Source: Gentiana macrophylla (taxonomy: Eukaryota; Streptophyta; Magnoliopsida; Gentianales; Gentianaceae). Taken from it: a DNA stretch of 64,000 nt. This document shows positions 11,425 to 23,578 of this stretch, in pieces. Where the stretch lies: the NCBI GenBank assembly GCA_026214975.1, contig CM047808.1, positions 50,099,073 through 50,163,072 of the forward strand. The letters run 5' to 3'. The notes beneath the pieces were generated by a model, which was not told the origin of the DNA, ran no database searches, and worked only from the letters and a program-made list of their open reading frames with translations. Both the position numbers and the translations under genes were made by a program. Numbering within the stretch: the first letter of the stretch is position 1; every line of letters begins with the position of its first letter.

Positions 11425-12986
11425 TGATGCACGGTCCAAGTAATAAAAATACTCGATACCTAAATAACACACTAATAAGAGAACTATGTTCAATCGTAGT
11501 ATAGTTAGATAGAGTCGAGGTCGATCCCACAGAGACTCGGCTTAAACGAAATATGACTTATTAAACTAAAAAGCAAATTAAAGGCGGTCTACGACCAACA
11601 AATAACGCAGAAATAAAATTGACACAATAGAAACACAAAACCAACAAAAGACACAACGACACAAAGACACTTATTTTTAAAGGTTTTCTAAATAATTAAC
11701 AAGCGGTATTGATAACGCTAGTAGTAATTACTCCCCATGCTATGTAGATTGGCGAGACAAAACAAGACATTTAAGATTAATTATTCGACTACGGGAGTCA
11801 TCCCACAAGATAGATCTAGCTCCGGTTAGGCCATACAGATCATCGTGTCTCCATTACGTGACTTCACATTTTTAGTCTCCATCTCATATAACTTCTGACA
11901 CAATTACAAAACTAGGGATGCCGGTATAAACCGTAACCTCATCTAAGCAACATTCCTATGATTAGGCGTACTTCTTAGACACCGATTCAATCTCTGTCCT
12001 AAGTAACAATCACTTTTTAGGTCTCAAGTTGATCAAGTTTAATTACTCGTTTAAATTACAAAGCAGAGAACCTGACGTAGTCAAAGCCGTTCATAGACAA
12101 ATCAAGAACATCACAGATCTTGCTACCAACGAGACATAAGCTCGCTGCCAACAAGCTCAGATCTGAACCAGATTTGCTCGTGAAACGTCTTTTACGTCTC
12201 AGATCTACATAAACATGGGTTCGTTAATTAACTACATCACGAAATCAATACACAAAAAGACTACTCCATAATGAAATAAATTAGATCTACGAATAAAGAC
12301 TGCATAATTGAGTAGACATTACCCTTGAAGACGAGCGTGATTCCCACTCCTCGATACGATCTCTAACCGGAGACTCTAACGACTCCGTAATGAAAGAACA
12401 TAAAATAAAGAAAACATATATTGAAAATAAAACAAATGTTGTGAATTGTATTCTTCTAAGGTGTACATATGGCGTGTACTACACCCCTTTATTTATAGGT
12501 GTTCAAGCTAATTAAGATATATATTTCCAAATCTCAAAACAAATAAGAGATAACTCCCGGCCGATCTCCGAAAAATAAGGTGTGCCCCCCTAAATGCGTG
12601 TGCCACAAAGTTGGCGCCATCATGGATTGGTTTGCCGGCTTTTGTCATGCTTATCCGATCTTTATCTTCAATGCATCTTGAATTTATCTTGAGATTAAAT
12701 TCTTATATTTGTATTTATCCTCCATAATTATCCAAATCTGCAAAATAGATATTTATCCCAAAATAAATCATATTTAAATAAAATTGGATAAATACCAAAA
12801 TATATAATATAAACGGATAAATACCAAATTACATCTTATAAATGGATAAATACCAAATTATATTTTATTAATCACATAATAATAAATAATAAATATAAAC
12901 ATGTGATTTATCATAAAATATATATTATTAATCCCGAATTAAGGACAAAGTTGATGACTTTTACGGGTATAATTTGACCGTCATCA
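11425..12986 (-). repeat. 3' LTR of C
   Basis: 1562 bp, reading on the plus strand from TGATGCACGG to GTCATCA. It lacks about 30 bp present in the other LTR near 22330-22360. A TATA-like element on the minus strand lies near 12484-12493 (plus-strand TTTATTTATAGG). Confidence 0.9.
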
Positions 12987-13023
12987 ACTACCCCCCACTT
13001 AGACTTTGATCGTCCCGAACAAA
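12987..13023 (-). other. Terminal hairpin and polypurine tract of C
   Basis: On the minus strand, TTTGTTCG and CGATCAAA (13005-13023) pair with one mismatch around GGA, then come AAGTCTAAGTGGGGGG and the LTR. It follows the same design as in the other Athila-like elements. Confidence 0.75.
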
Positions 13024-14434
13024 GCATCAATAAGTCATTCAACAAGACACATTTTCCGTGTTCAAATCATACTTATACAAGAAACTTGAGTCAACTCATA
13101 CCACTTATGCTCATACGGTACCCATTATTTACTACTCGTCATGAATCGAAGTGACGTGTGCATGTGCATTTAGTTTTATCTATTCATGGCTAGATTAAAG
13201 TTTATGCTAACTTCGAAGTACCTACCAACATCAGCATTCCCACTCCTTAAGCCTCGCAATGGGTAAAGACATGGTGCAATAAGCAAGAGCGTTATCCGTA
13301 TGGTTTTTGGACTTGGAGACCGAGAAAAATACTCAAGCCTCTTAAAAATTTGATTTTTTTTTGCATTTCCGTAGTTTCAAGCTTTAACACCTCTCAAGAA
13401 AGAAACCTGCTTTAAAAGTAAAGTATGCATTGCAAGAATCCCTCTATCACGGATTAGTGAAAGCATTGAATATTACCACAAGCGCAAAGCTACTTTGGTA
13501 ATGTTACTACAAGCCCAGTGTCTAACATTTCGTTAAAACACAGATAAATCTCAAGCTTATTACTCCACTTTGATGGCTAGAAGATAAGAATACATCAGCA
13601 GATAAATATCGACTCTAGGTCTGCATAACCAATCATCTACGCAATGTGCACATAATTCGTCTCAGTTATTATGATTTGTGCGGAATTCGTCGATTCAAAT
13701 TGAGTAAGCAAATAATAAATAACTACTTGCACTAGTTGGCATGAATATCCTTAAATTTACATTCACATAAGTATAAAATGATCACACATTCATGCAACTT
13801 GGTTCCTTCCCTATTAATTCCATGTATAAGAACTCACAATTCTAAGGGTACGAGATAATAAATTTTGCATTTGTTCAAAAAATTTCAAATTTTCACCGTT
13901 TCATTCAAATTTTCAATTATAACGCATCATGGCTAAGTCTCCTACCCCCCACTTAAACTTGGCATTGGCCCCAATGACAAAGAAAAAGGAGAATTTAAGA
14001 AAAAGACTTAGCTCTGAAAACGGCTCTCAAGTAGATGTAGAATGCAGTTGTAGACCAAGCACGTCGTGGAGAAGCAATCGAAAACCTGTTTAAGCAAACC
14101 AAACAGATACTCCACGAAACCGTTAATAACATGTCAATGGAAGTTATAAAATAATGTGGCAGTAATTAGATATAGAATATCCAAAAACAATTTAAGCCAC
14201 TTTATTCCATACAACCAATGACACGGAAAACCAAAGAGTTAAAACTACAAAACTCACATGTCGCTATCAAAGAAAAAACCTCATTTATTCCGAACTTAGA
14301 ATCGGAACATGGAGAGATGAAAATAACCTTAACAGTCTCATGATACTTTACTCAAACAAAACAAAAACAAAAGATAGTTTTTAAGAAATAGTTCTGAGTT
14401 TATAGTCACCAGCTCGACTCAGCTCAACGATGGT
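13024..14434 (-). other. Non-coding 3' domain of C
   Basis: No credible ORF lies between the end of integrase (14435) and the terminal polypurine tract. An internal hairpin and polypurine tract at 13944-13976 divides it into a stretch of about 0.46 kb next to integrase and one of about 0.92 kb next to the LTR. I see no other structure. Confidence 0.6.
13944..13976 (-). other. Internal hairpin and polypurine tract of C
   Basis: CATTGG (13963-13968) pairs with CCAATG (13971-13976). On the minus strand the hairpin is followed by AAGTTTAAGTGGGGGGT. The stem sequence is unlike that of A, E or F but the arrangement is the same. Confidence 0.75.
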
Positions 14435-17400
14435 TTAAGTATAGGTGGGATCTTCAAGAGTGAAGACTTCCTCCTCCTTACCTTGACCAAGACCCATGTA
14501 ATGTTTCAGACGGTGTCCATTGACCACAAAAGTGGATTGGTCTTTAAGGTTCAATAATTCAACAGCTCCAGAAGGGAAAGCCTTACTCACTTTATAAGGG
14601 CCATACCATCATGATTTTAACTTGCCAGGAAAGAGTCTCAAGCGCGAATTGTAAAGAAGAACCAAATCGCCTTCCTTAAAGGTGCGGTCCAATATCTTCT
14701 TATCATGAAATTTCTTTGTGCGCTCCTTAAATATTTTTGCATTCTCATAAGCTTCAGAGCGAAACTCCTCTGCAAGCGAGTCAACTCTAACAACTTTCTT
14801 TCTCGGCTAAACTCTCATCAAAATTCAACATACGCGTAGCCCACATGGCACGGTGTTCAAGTTCAACCGGTAGATGACATGCTTTACCAAAAACAATCTT
14901 ATAAGGGGACATACCAATAGTCGTCTTATAAGCAGTCCTATAAGCCCATAAAGCATCATCTAATCATAACGACCAATCCTTTCTAGTCGTATTCACGATT
15001 TTCTCCAAAATGCGCTTTATTTCTCGATTTGTAACCTCAACTTGTCCACTTGTTTGAGGGTGATAAGCGATAGCTAACTTGTGTCTAACCCGTACTTAAT
15101 CATCAACTTTTCAAGCGGCCTATTGCAAAAATGGCTTCCATTACCACCGATAATGGCACGAGGGTTTCAAACCGCGTAAAAATACTCTTCTTCAAGAACT
15201 TGATTACAACTTTCGCATCGTTAGTAAGCGAATCAATGGCCTCAACCCATTTGGACACGTAGTCATCGCCACTAAGATATAGCGGTTGGACAAAGAGCGA
15301 AGTAAAGGGTCCCACAAAATCAATACCCCATAAATCAAAGAGTTCCACCACAGGATATTCTTGATGGAATTTCATTCCTTCTCGAGATATTTCCGTCATT
15401 TGGAAAGAATGACAAGATCTAGCATATTGATGCGCATCTTTGAACAAGGTAGGCCAGTAAAAACCACATTGGAGAACTTTCGCAGCGATCTTGTCTCTCC
15501 ATAATGTCCTCCGGCCTCATAAGCATGGCAATGTCTAAGGATATCATAAATTTCCTCTTTCGGCACACATCTCCTAAAGACATTGTCGGATCCTAGCTTA
15601 AAAAGATAGGGCTCTTCCCAATAATAGTGCCTAAGATCCTTAAAGAATTTCTTTCTTTCTTGGGGGTTGAGATTTGGTGGCAAGTATTTCGCGGATAGAT
15701 AATTCACAAAGTCTTTAAACTATGGTTGTTTCTTCTCCTTCACAACCTCAACACGCGAAGATACTGCAGCGCAATCATCCTTTCCATGTATGTACGTGAT
15801 GGAGAATAATTGTTCATCAGGAAATGTTTCTCCAATCTCGGTCATTGGCTCATTGTCCTCTATCTGTAGGCGGGAAAGATGATCCGCAACCAAATTCTCA
15901 GATCCTTTCTTATCACGGATTTCTACATCAAATTCTTGCAATAGTAGAATCCATCTCAACTACCTTGGTTTGGAATCTTGTTTGGCTAAAAGATACTTCA
16001 AGGCCGTATGGTCAGTCCAAACAGTGACTTTAGATCCTACTAGATAAGATCTAAACTTGTCGAAAGCAAAGATAACAGCCAGAAGCTCTTTCTCAGTAGT
16101 TGCATAGTTCCTTTGAGCAGAATTTAAAGTTCGAATATCATAGTAGATGGGCCTAAAGATCTTGCCTTTTCTTTGTCCTAAGGTAGCACCTACAGCTGTA
16201 TCGCTTGCATCGCACATCAACTCAAAAGGTAGATTCCAATCAGGCGCAATCAGAACGGGTGCAGTAATAAGCATGCTCTTCAATTTATTGAAAGCTTTCA
16301 TGCACTCATTAGTAAACACAAACGGCACATCCTTGGCCAATAACTCAGTAAAAGGTCTAGAGATTAAGGAAAAGTCCTTCACGAACCGACGATAGAATCC
16401 TGCGTGGCCCAGAAAACCTCGCAATGTCTTAAGATTGGTTGGTGGAGGCAGTTTTTCGATCATCTCTACTTTTGCTCTATCCACCTCTATACCGTTTCTT
16501 GAAATACAGTAGCCAAGTATTATACCTTCAGTAACCATAAGATGACATTTCTCCCAGTTAAGCACCAGATTCATCTCCTCGCATCTCTTCAACACTCTTG
16601 CTAGATGCGTGAGACATGAATCGAAATCATCTTCAAATACGGAGAAATCATCCATAAAGATCTCTAGGAAATCTTCCACCATATCAGCAAACAGAGAAAT
16701 CATGCATCTTTGAAACGTTGCTGGTGCGTTGCACAAACCCAAAGGCATTCTATTATAAGCGAATGTTCCATATGGACATGTAAAAGTGGTCTTCTCACGA
16801 TCCTCGGGTGAGATATGAATTTGATAGTATCCGAGTAACCGTCAAGGAAACAATAAAGCGCATGTCGCTTTCGGTCTCTCGAGCATTTGATCAATGAAGG
16901 GAAGAGGGAAGTGATCCTTATGAGTAGCATCATTCAGTTTCTTAAAGTCAATGCACACTCTATGACCAGTAATGAATCTAACAGGAATCAACTCATTTAA
17001 CTCATTCGCTTGCACAATCAAACCTCCCTTCTTTGGAACTACGTGGATCGGGCTAACCCATTCACTATGAGAGATAGGAAAGATGATTCCCATTTCTAAC
17101 ATCTTAATAATTTCATCCCTAACCACGTCCTTCAATTGTGGAGTCAACCTTCTTTGGGGTTGTACAACTGCTTTCTTTGCAGGATCGACGGAGATTTTAT
17201 GCATGCAAACACTAGGGCTAATGCCTTTGATGTCAGCTATAGTCCATCCAAATGCTCCGCGATACTCTCTTAACACTCTCATCAGCTTTTCCTCTTGTAT
17301 TTCAGTCAAGGCAGAAGAAATGATAAGCGGCAAGGTCTCGTCTTGAAGAAATACATACTTCAAATGTGCAGGCAGAGGCTTCAACGTCAGATTGGTAGGT

Positions 17401-17483
17401 GGTTCTTCTAACGAGGTCTTTAACATTTGTCCGGTCAACTTAAGTTCAAAGAACTTATGCCATGTCGGTCTATGGTAGAATTT
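14435..17483 (-). pseudogene. Athila pol of C: RT, RNase H, integrase, degraded
   Basis: Minus strand, N- to C-terminal. The linker with LKPLPAHLKYVFL and the RT start lie at 17483-16842 (VHVVPKKGG-like box as IHVVPKKGG, CIDFKKLN). RT continues at 16748-15960 with MPLGLCNAPATFQRCM, the catalytic FMDDFSVF, GHAGFYRRFVKDF, and RNase H (CDASD, TEKELLAV, WTDHTALKYLL). Then come ADHLSRL at 15959-15720, the integrase zinc region around 15500, the core motif WGIDFVGPF near 15325, and an integrase tail ending at the TAA at 14435-14437. Frame breaks occur near 16842-16750, 15960, 15720, 15400-15450 and 15100. The enzymes would make and insert element DNA. The 17484 edge is the junction with solo LTR H, so the first residues of the ORF starting at 17498 are LTR-derived. 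Confidence 0.85.
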
Positions 17484-18944
17484 TGATAAGTCCACCATAA
17501 GTGATTATTCTTAGATCGTTTTGGCCTGTTTTAATGCCTATTTTGTTATATTCATATGATAAATTGCTTTTTTTGGACTAGATTACTGTTGTGGCTTTGA
17601 TATTTTGCAGATATGATGAATCCGAGCACAAAAGGCAATGAAAACGAGCTAAAAAGGAGTCAAAATCATCCATGCATGAAGAATCACACCCAGGTGTGAA
17701 AGAATGGAACAGGGTGAAAAATGCGAAACTATCGAGAATTTCTCTGAGTGACGAAATGTTCTGATTGGTGGAGATAATTCCCAGCGTGATTTCCATGATT
17801 GATGGCGCAAATTTGAAGATTTACACGCCATATTAGTCCTTTTTTAGGGGATTTTATTTTAGGAGATAAATTACACAATTTGAATTAAGGAAAATTCCTA
17901 TTTATCCTAAAATAATTTCCTTAAATTGGAAAAAATCATCACACACGCAATATACATGAAGATAGTCGACTCTTCCTCCTCTTTTCATCGTCATCATCTC
18001 CCATCCCCAAGAACAAGGATTTTAGGTTTTAAGAATTCAAGAACGAGGCTTTTTCGAGGTTTGATTATTTATGCAATACTTTGACGGTTTCTTTCTATCT
18101 CCTTTCTCCTTTATTCTATTTATTTTTTTTTTTTTGTCAAAGTATGAATTATATGGTTGAATCTTGGAATCTTGATATGTTACGAGAGTAAATATTGGTT
18201 TCTTGGATTAGGAAAAGCCCGGCGATGATTATATAGTTTTAAAGATACAATCTTTTCATTCATAGGATTTTTGTCATGTTTATGAATTTGATCTTGTATG
18301 CTTATTCATGTAATTTTCCAGAAATAATATCTCGAAGGAGTGAATGACTGTAGGATTGCATGAGAAACTCCATTCGATTAATTGATGACAGAAAAAGTAT
18401 CAATTAATCGATAACCTAGAAACCAAGATCGAATCTTTAGGGATTTCTTGAATGAAAATTAGGTTGAACCTAAAGTGGCCCTTTAATTATGGTAATTCAA
18501 TGGACTTAATTTTATTCATCATTGTAGGAAACTAAATGTTGGATAAAACTAGGTACAATCACGATAATAGTTCGAAAGAATGTTTACGTGTAATATTTGA
18601 TAATTGGTCTTCATAAATGGAAGATTCATATTGATAGAAAGATTGTTGAAATTCTATGTAAACAACGCCGTGGTGGATCCGAAATCCAAGAAATGCCTCT
18701 AAACCTTGAATCCTATTACCTAAATCTTGAAGTTCTTGGCTATTAATTAGGTTATCTTTATTTTCTTTAATTTTAGGATATTTAGATAAAAAAACCTCCA
18801 AATATTTGAATTGTCTAGCTAATATAAATCGGGAATTGTTTGGTGATTGACCACAAGTCCCTGTGGGATCGACATCCTAAGTACTACTCGATAAGCCGTG
18901 CGCTTGCGCTAGGATTTAGTGATTATATTGAAAATCACACATCA
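17484..18944 (+). mobile_element. Solo LTR H inside C pol
   Basis: Runs from TGATAAGTCC to CACACATCA, 1461 bp, with the perfect target duplication aattt (17479-17483 and 18945-18949). No internal region remains, which is expected after recombination between two LTRs. Orientation is plus, judged from the U5 signature GTCCCTGTGGGATCGACATC near 18860. It interrupts the polyprotein between protease and RT, and taking it out with one duplication leaves the frame open. Confidence 0.85.
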
Positions 18945-18949
18945 AATTT

Positions 18950-21540
18950 CTCGACCTCGGTAGACTTCATCTCCTCGACATGTCTAGGGGATCCTCTGCT
19001 ACATCTAGGCCATATCACTTTTTCTTCCTCGCTCTTTTCATATGGCACTACATCCTCTAATTCCAAGGTAGCTTCGAGGAAATCCTTAATATCCTCATAC
19101 TGTTGGAAATCACTGAAAAGCTTGTCAACAGAATCCAACATGAAACATGCATCCTCTTCATCGTCAGGTGTCTTCATAGTGTCAAGCACGTTGAATGCTA
19201 TTTCATCCCCATTAACTCTTAACACTAACTCTCCTTTGTAAACATCGATAAGCGTCCTACTAGTGGCCATAAAAGGTCTTCCTAAGATTAGGGGCACTTC
19301 GTAGTTAGCTTCCATATCCAACACAACAAAGTCGACAGGAAACACAAATTTCTCAACTCTTACTAGCACATCTTCAACCACTCCACAAGGTTCCTTAACT
19401 GAGCGATTAGCTAATTGCAAAGTAATTGAAGACTTTTTAAGGTCTTTCATACCTAGCTTTTGAAAAATGGATAGAGGCATCAGATTTACGCTCGTTCCTA
19501 GATCACACAAAGCTTTGTTCAAACATACATTACCTATGGTGCAGGGAATGAGAAAATTTCCCGGATCCTTGCACTTAGCAGGTAACTTATATTGAAGAAT
19601 GGCCGAGCACTCCTCATTTAGACATATGGTCTCTAAATCTAGGAGTTTCCTCTTAGTAGAGACAGCTTCTTTTAAGAACTTTGTGTACTCAGGCATCTCA
19701 GCAAGTGCTTCAACTAAAGGTATATTGATGTGTAGATTTCTAAAGATATCAATGAACTTCTTATACCTCTTGTCATCAACCTTAGGCTTAGGTTTTCGTG
19801 GAGGATAAGGTAAGGTTGAAGGATCGACATCAGTGAAAATAGGATACTTATTATTGTAAAGCTCAACTCTAGGGCCAGCAGGTTCCTTATAGGTTTCTTG
19901 CTCCGGCAAGGTTCCAGAGGTATTTGCTTCCTTTCTTGGCTCACCATCCTTACTTTCTACGGATTTCTCTTTCTCCTTCAAAGATGATGGAGTTACTTCT
20001 TTCCCACTTCTAGTCATGATCGCATTCAAATCCTTAGGATTCTTATCAGTATTGCTTGGCAATCCTCCAGGAGGTCTAGTTGAGACTTGCTCAGCTAACT
20101 TTCCTATTTGGTGAGTGAGATTCTGGACTATGGCTTCTTGATTGGTCACCTTAGCATCGGTCTTCTGATAATATTGGCTAAAGTTAGTGGCTAAATCAGC
20201 CATTGATTTTGAAAGTTGTCCCATATTGTCAGTAACGACATTATTCAGTTTTTCTATTGCGGCTTCCCAACCAAAAGTTTTAGTTTGCTGGGGTACATAA
20301 GTAGTAGGCGGTTTAGGTCCTTCTCCTGCATTGGGGTCACTATATCGGAATCCCGGATGGTTATGGTTAGGCTTAGATCCTTCCCATTGATTTACTTGTT
20401 TCCTAATATAGTTGGCTTCTTCAGTACCAGCATTCTCACTTTGAGGAATTACTTCGATTCCAGTCCCTTTCTCTACTCTTGCCATCCTCTCTTGCATTCC
20501 ATCTACCTTATTGTTGATAACAGACATTTGTTCTAGGATTTTGGTAGATGCACTATCCTCAAATATGTCAGCGGCCATCTTCACAGCAGCTATGTCAATG
20601 CCTCTCCATTGACTATTCATCGCTATTTGATCCATCTTTCCTTGTGCCTCCTCAGGAGATAAAAGAACGAACGCTCCATTGCTAGATGCGTCTACTCTAA
20701 TTTTATCAGTCTCTCTCAATCCATGGTAAAAAGTTTGCATTAAAAGCCAAAGAGAGATATCATGATGAGGACACTTCCTCATAGCTTCCTTAAAACGCTC
20801 CCAAGCTTGATCAAAACTCTCCCCAGGTTGTTGCTTAAATCCTAAGATATCCTGGCGTAACTTAAAGGTTTTTCCTGAAGGAAAATACTTATTCATGAAT
20901 TTTTGCAACAATTGCTCCCAAGTAGTGATAGATCCAGCCTCTAAAGAGAGAAGCCATTGCTAAGCTTTATCTTTCAAGGTGAAAGGGAAAAGCTTAAGAC
21001 GAATGTTACCCTCAAGGATTAATTCTGGCTTCACAGTGCTAACGATTTCCAAGAAATTTGTCACGTGAACACCAGGAGCCTCATTCTGGACTCCATGAAA
21101 AGTGGAATAGTTTGTCACCATTTGAATTACCTTAGGCCTTGGGTGATAGACTTCCGCAGCATTTTGTGGTGCTACGATAGCGGGAATGAATTGCTCAATA
21201 GTAGGTGTTGCATAACTTTGTAAAGTGCGTCTCGCAGCTTGGTTTCCATTATTAGCATTAAGATTATTCACATTATTAACATTATTGGCATTATTAATAA
21301 CTTCAGGACTAATTACCTGGTTCGGATTGACCGGAATGCCTTCCATTTCTGCCTCAGATTCAGAATGTTCAGAATGATCGGTTGTATGTCCTTCTTCCAA
21401 TTCCTGCTCGCTTTCCACAAGATTTGGATCCTCTTCTCCTTTCTTAGCTAGTTCTCTAGCTAACTTTCTATTTCGCCTTGAAAATTTCTCTATTTCAGGA
21501 TTATATGGCTCAAGCGGTTCCTTCGATTTCCGGGTAGCGT
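18950..21540 (-). pseudogene. Athila gag and protease of C
   Basis: The frame starts near 21540 with RKSKEPLEPYNPEIEKF; where an ATG would be expected the sequence reads TAC, so the start seems lost. An in-frame TAG at 20957-20959 splits it (pieces ending LKDKA and beginning QWLLSLEAG). Gag has NKYFPSGKTFKLRQDI and CPHHDISLWLLMQTFYHGL, a coiled middle, and a linker RPPGGLPSNTDKNPKDLNAI seen in Athila relatives. The protease has CDLGTSVNLMPLSIF with catalytic D-L-G, then LILGRPFMATSRTLIDV. Gag forms the particle and packages RNA. The reading stops at the H insertion. Confidence 0.85.
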
Positions 21541-21698
21541 ACTATAAAATAACAAAAAACAATAAAACAATTAAAAACTTTAAAGGCTAGTCCTTTAACT
21601 AGACTAAATAATAACAACGAAACTAAAATAGACTCTATTCATAATATTTACAAATTTACTTCTAATAAAATAAGCTAAATTTGATTTAATGACACGAG

Positions 21699-21716
21699 TC
21701 CCCGGCAACGGCGCCA
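21699..21716 (-). other. Primer binding site of C
   Basis: On the minus strand TGGCGCCGTTGCCGGGGA, complementary to the 3' end of a tRNA-Asp type, six bases from the 5' LTR. The same 18 bases occur in A, B and F. Confidence 0.9.
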
Positions 21717-21722
21717 AAAACT

Positions 21723-23319
21723 TGATACACGGTCCAAGTAATAAAAATACTCGATACCTAAATAACACACTAGCAAGAGAACTAGGTTCAATCGTAGTAT
21801 AGTTAGAAAGAGTCGAGGTCGATCCCACAGAGACTCGGCTTAAACGAAATATGACTTATTAAACTAAAAAGCAAATTAAAGGCGGTCTACGACCAACAAA
21901 TAACGCAGAAATAAAATTGACACAATAGAAACACAAAACCAACAAAAGACACAACGACACAAAGACACTTATTTTTAAAGGTTTTATAAATAATTAACAA
22001 ACGGTATTGATAACGCTAGTAGTAATTACTCCCCCATGCTATGTAGATTGACGACGAGACAAAACAAGACATTTAAGATTAATTATTCTGACTACGGGAG
22101 TCATCCCATAAGATAGATCTAGCTCCGGTTAGGCCATCTAGATCATCGTGTCTCCATTACGTGACTTCACATTTTTAGTCTCCATCTCATATAACTTCTG
22201 ACACAATTACAAAACTAGGGATGCCGGTATAAACCGTAACCTCATCTAAGCAACATTCCTATGATTAGGCGTACTTCTTAGACACCGATTCAATCTCTGT
22301 CCTAAGTAACAATCACTTTTTCGGTCTCATGTTAAATTACGATGACAAATAATTAAGTTGATCAAGTTTAATTACTCGTTTAAATTACAAAGCGAGAGAA
22401 CTGGCGTAGTTGAAGCCGTTCACGAGACAAATCAAGAACATCACAGATATTGCTACCAACGAGACATAGGCTCGCCGCCAACAAGCTCAGAGATCGAACC
22501 AGATTTGCTCGTGAAACGCCTTTTTTACGTCTCGAGATCTACATAAACATGGGTTCGTTAATTAACTACATCACGAAATCAATACACAAAAAGACTACTC
22601 CATAATGAAATAAATTAGATCTACGAATAAAGACTGCATAATTGAGTAGACATTACCCTCGAAGACGAGCGTGATTCCCACTCCTCGATACGATCTCTAA
22701 CCGGAGACTCTAACGACTCCGTAATGAAAGAACATAAAATATAGAAAACATATATTGAAAATAAAACAAATGTTGTGAATTGTATTCTTCTAAAGTGTAC
22801 ATATGGCGTGTACTACACACATTTATTTATAGGTGTTCAAGCTAATAAGAGATATACTTCCAAATATCAAAACAAATAAGAGATAACTCCCGGCTGATCT
22901 CCCAAAAATAAGGTGCGCCCCCCTAAATGCGTGTGCCACAAAGTTGGCGCCATCATGGATTGGTTTGCCGGCTTTTGTCATGCTTATCCGATCTTTATCT
23001 TCAATGCATCTTGAATTTATCTTGAGATTAAATTCTTCTATTTGTATTTATCCTCCATAATTATCCAAATCTGCAAAATAGATATTTATCCCAAAATAAA
23101 TCATATTTAAATAAAAGTGGATAAATACCAAAATATATAATATAAACAGATAAATACCAAATTACATCTTATAAATGGATAAATACCAAATTATATTTTA
23201 TTAATCACATAATAATAAATAATAAATATAAACATGTGATTTATCATAAAATATATATTATTAATCCCGAATTAAGGACAAAGTTGATGACTTTTACGGG
23301 TATAATTTGACCGTCATCA
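21723..23319 (-). repeat. 5' LTR of C
   Basis: 1597 bp, plus-strand TGATACACGG to GTCATCA. Nearly identical to 11425-12986. On the minus strand its U5 contains CTCTGTGGGATCGACCTCGA. Target duplication gggaa follows at 23320. Confidence 0.9.
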
Positions 23320-23578
23320 GGGAATCCAACCCCAACTGACTAAAAAGTCAAACCAGATAATGATTGAAATACCCCAGAAGTAACTTAATCCAAATCGGAA
23401 AACCATGCAGACGTGTTCCCCAAGTAATCCTGAGAGTTAAAATCAGCAACCCAAGCATCAGCAGGTTGATCAACCATGTTGACTTTCCCCAGCTGAACAC
23501 CAAACTTCAACAGACACCTTCATGCCTTGCTGACCACCACACTTTCCCTAGACTCTACTGAGTATCACACTCAGCAGA

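Larger units (their letters stand above)
11425..23319 (-). mobile_element. Element C: Athila-type Ty3 retrotransposon, 11.9 kb, inactive
   Basis: Two similar LTRs (11425-12986 and 21723-23319) and a perfect target duplication gggaa (11420-11424, 23320-23324) define it. The primer site complements a tRNA-Asp-type 3' end, as in Athila elements. Gag, protease, RT, RNase H and integrase are all recognisable in order, so it was once autonomous. It now has stop codons, a degraded start and a solo LTR (H) inside pol. The LTRs differ by few substitutions and one indel of about 30 bp, indicating a fairly recent insertion. Confidence 0.9.

Noticed and set aside
13024..14434. Envelope-like gene in element C
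   Set aside because: Some Athila elements have one after pol, but no ORF, signal peptide or membrane segment is seen here.
16842..17498. Apparent ATG start of an Athila RT ORF
   Set aside because: The ATG and next codons are in solo LTR H; the polyprotein was continuous before that insertion.
17484..18944. H as part of the Athila coding region
   Set aside because: No frame fits, and the TG...CA ends with the aattt duplication show an LTR insertion.
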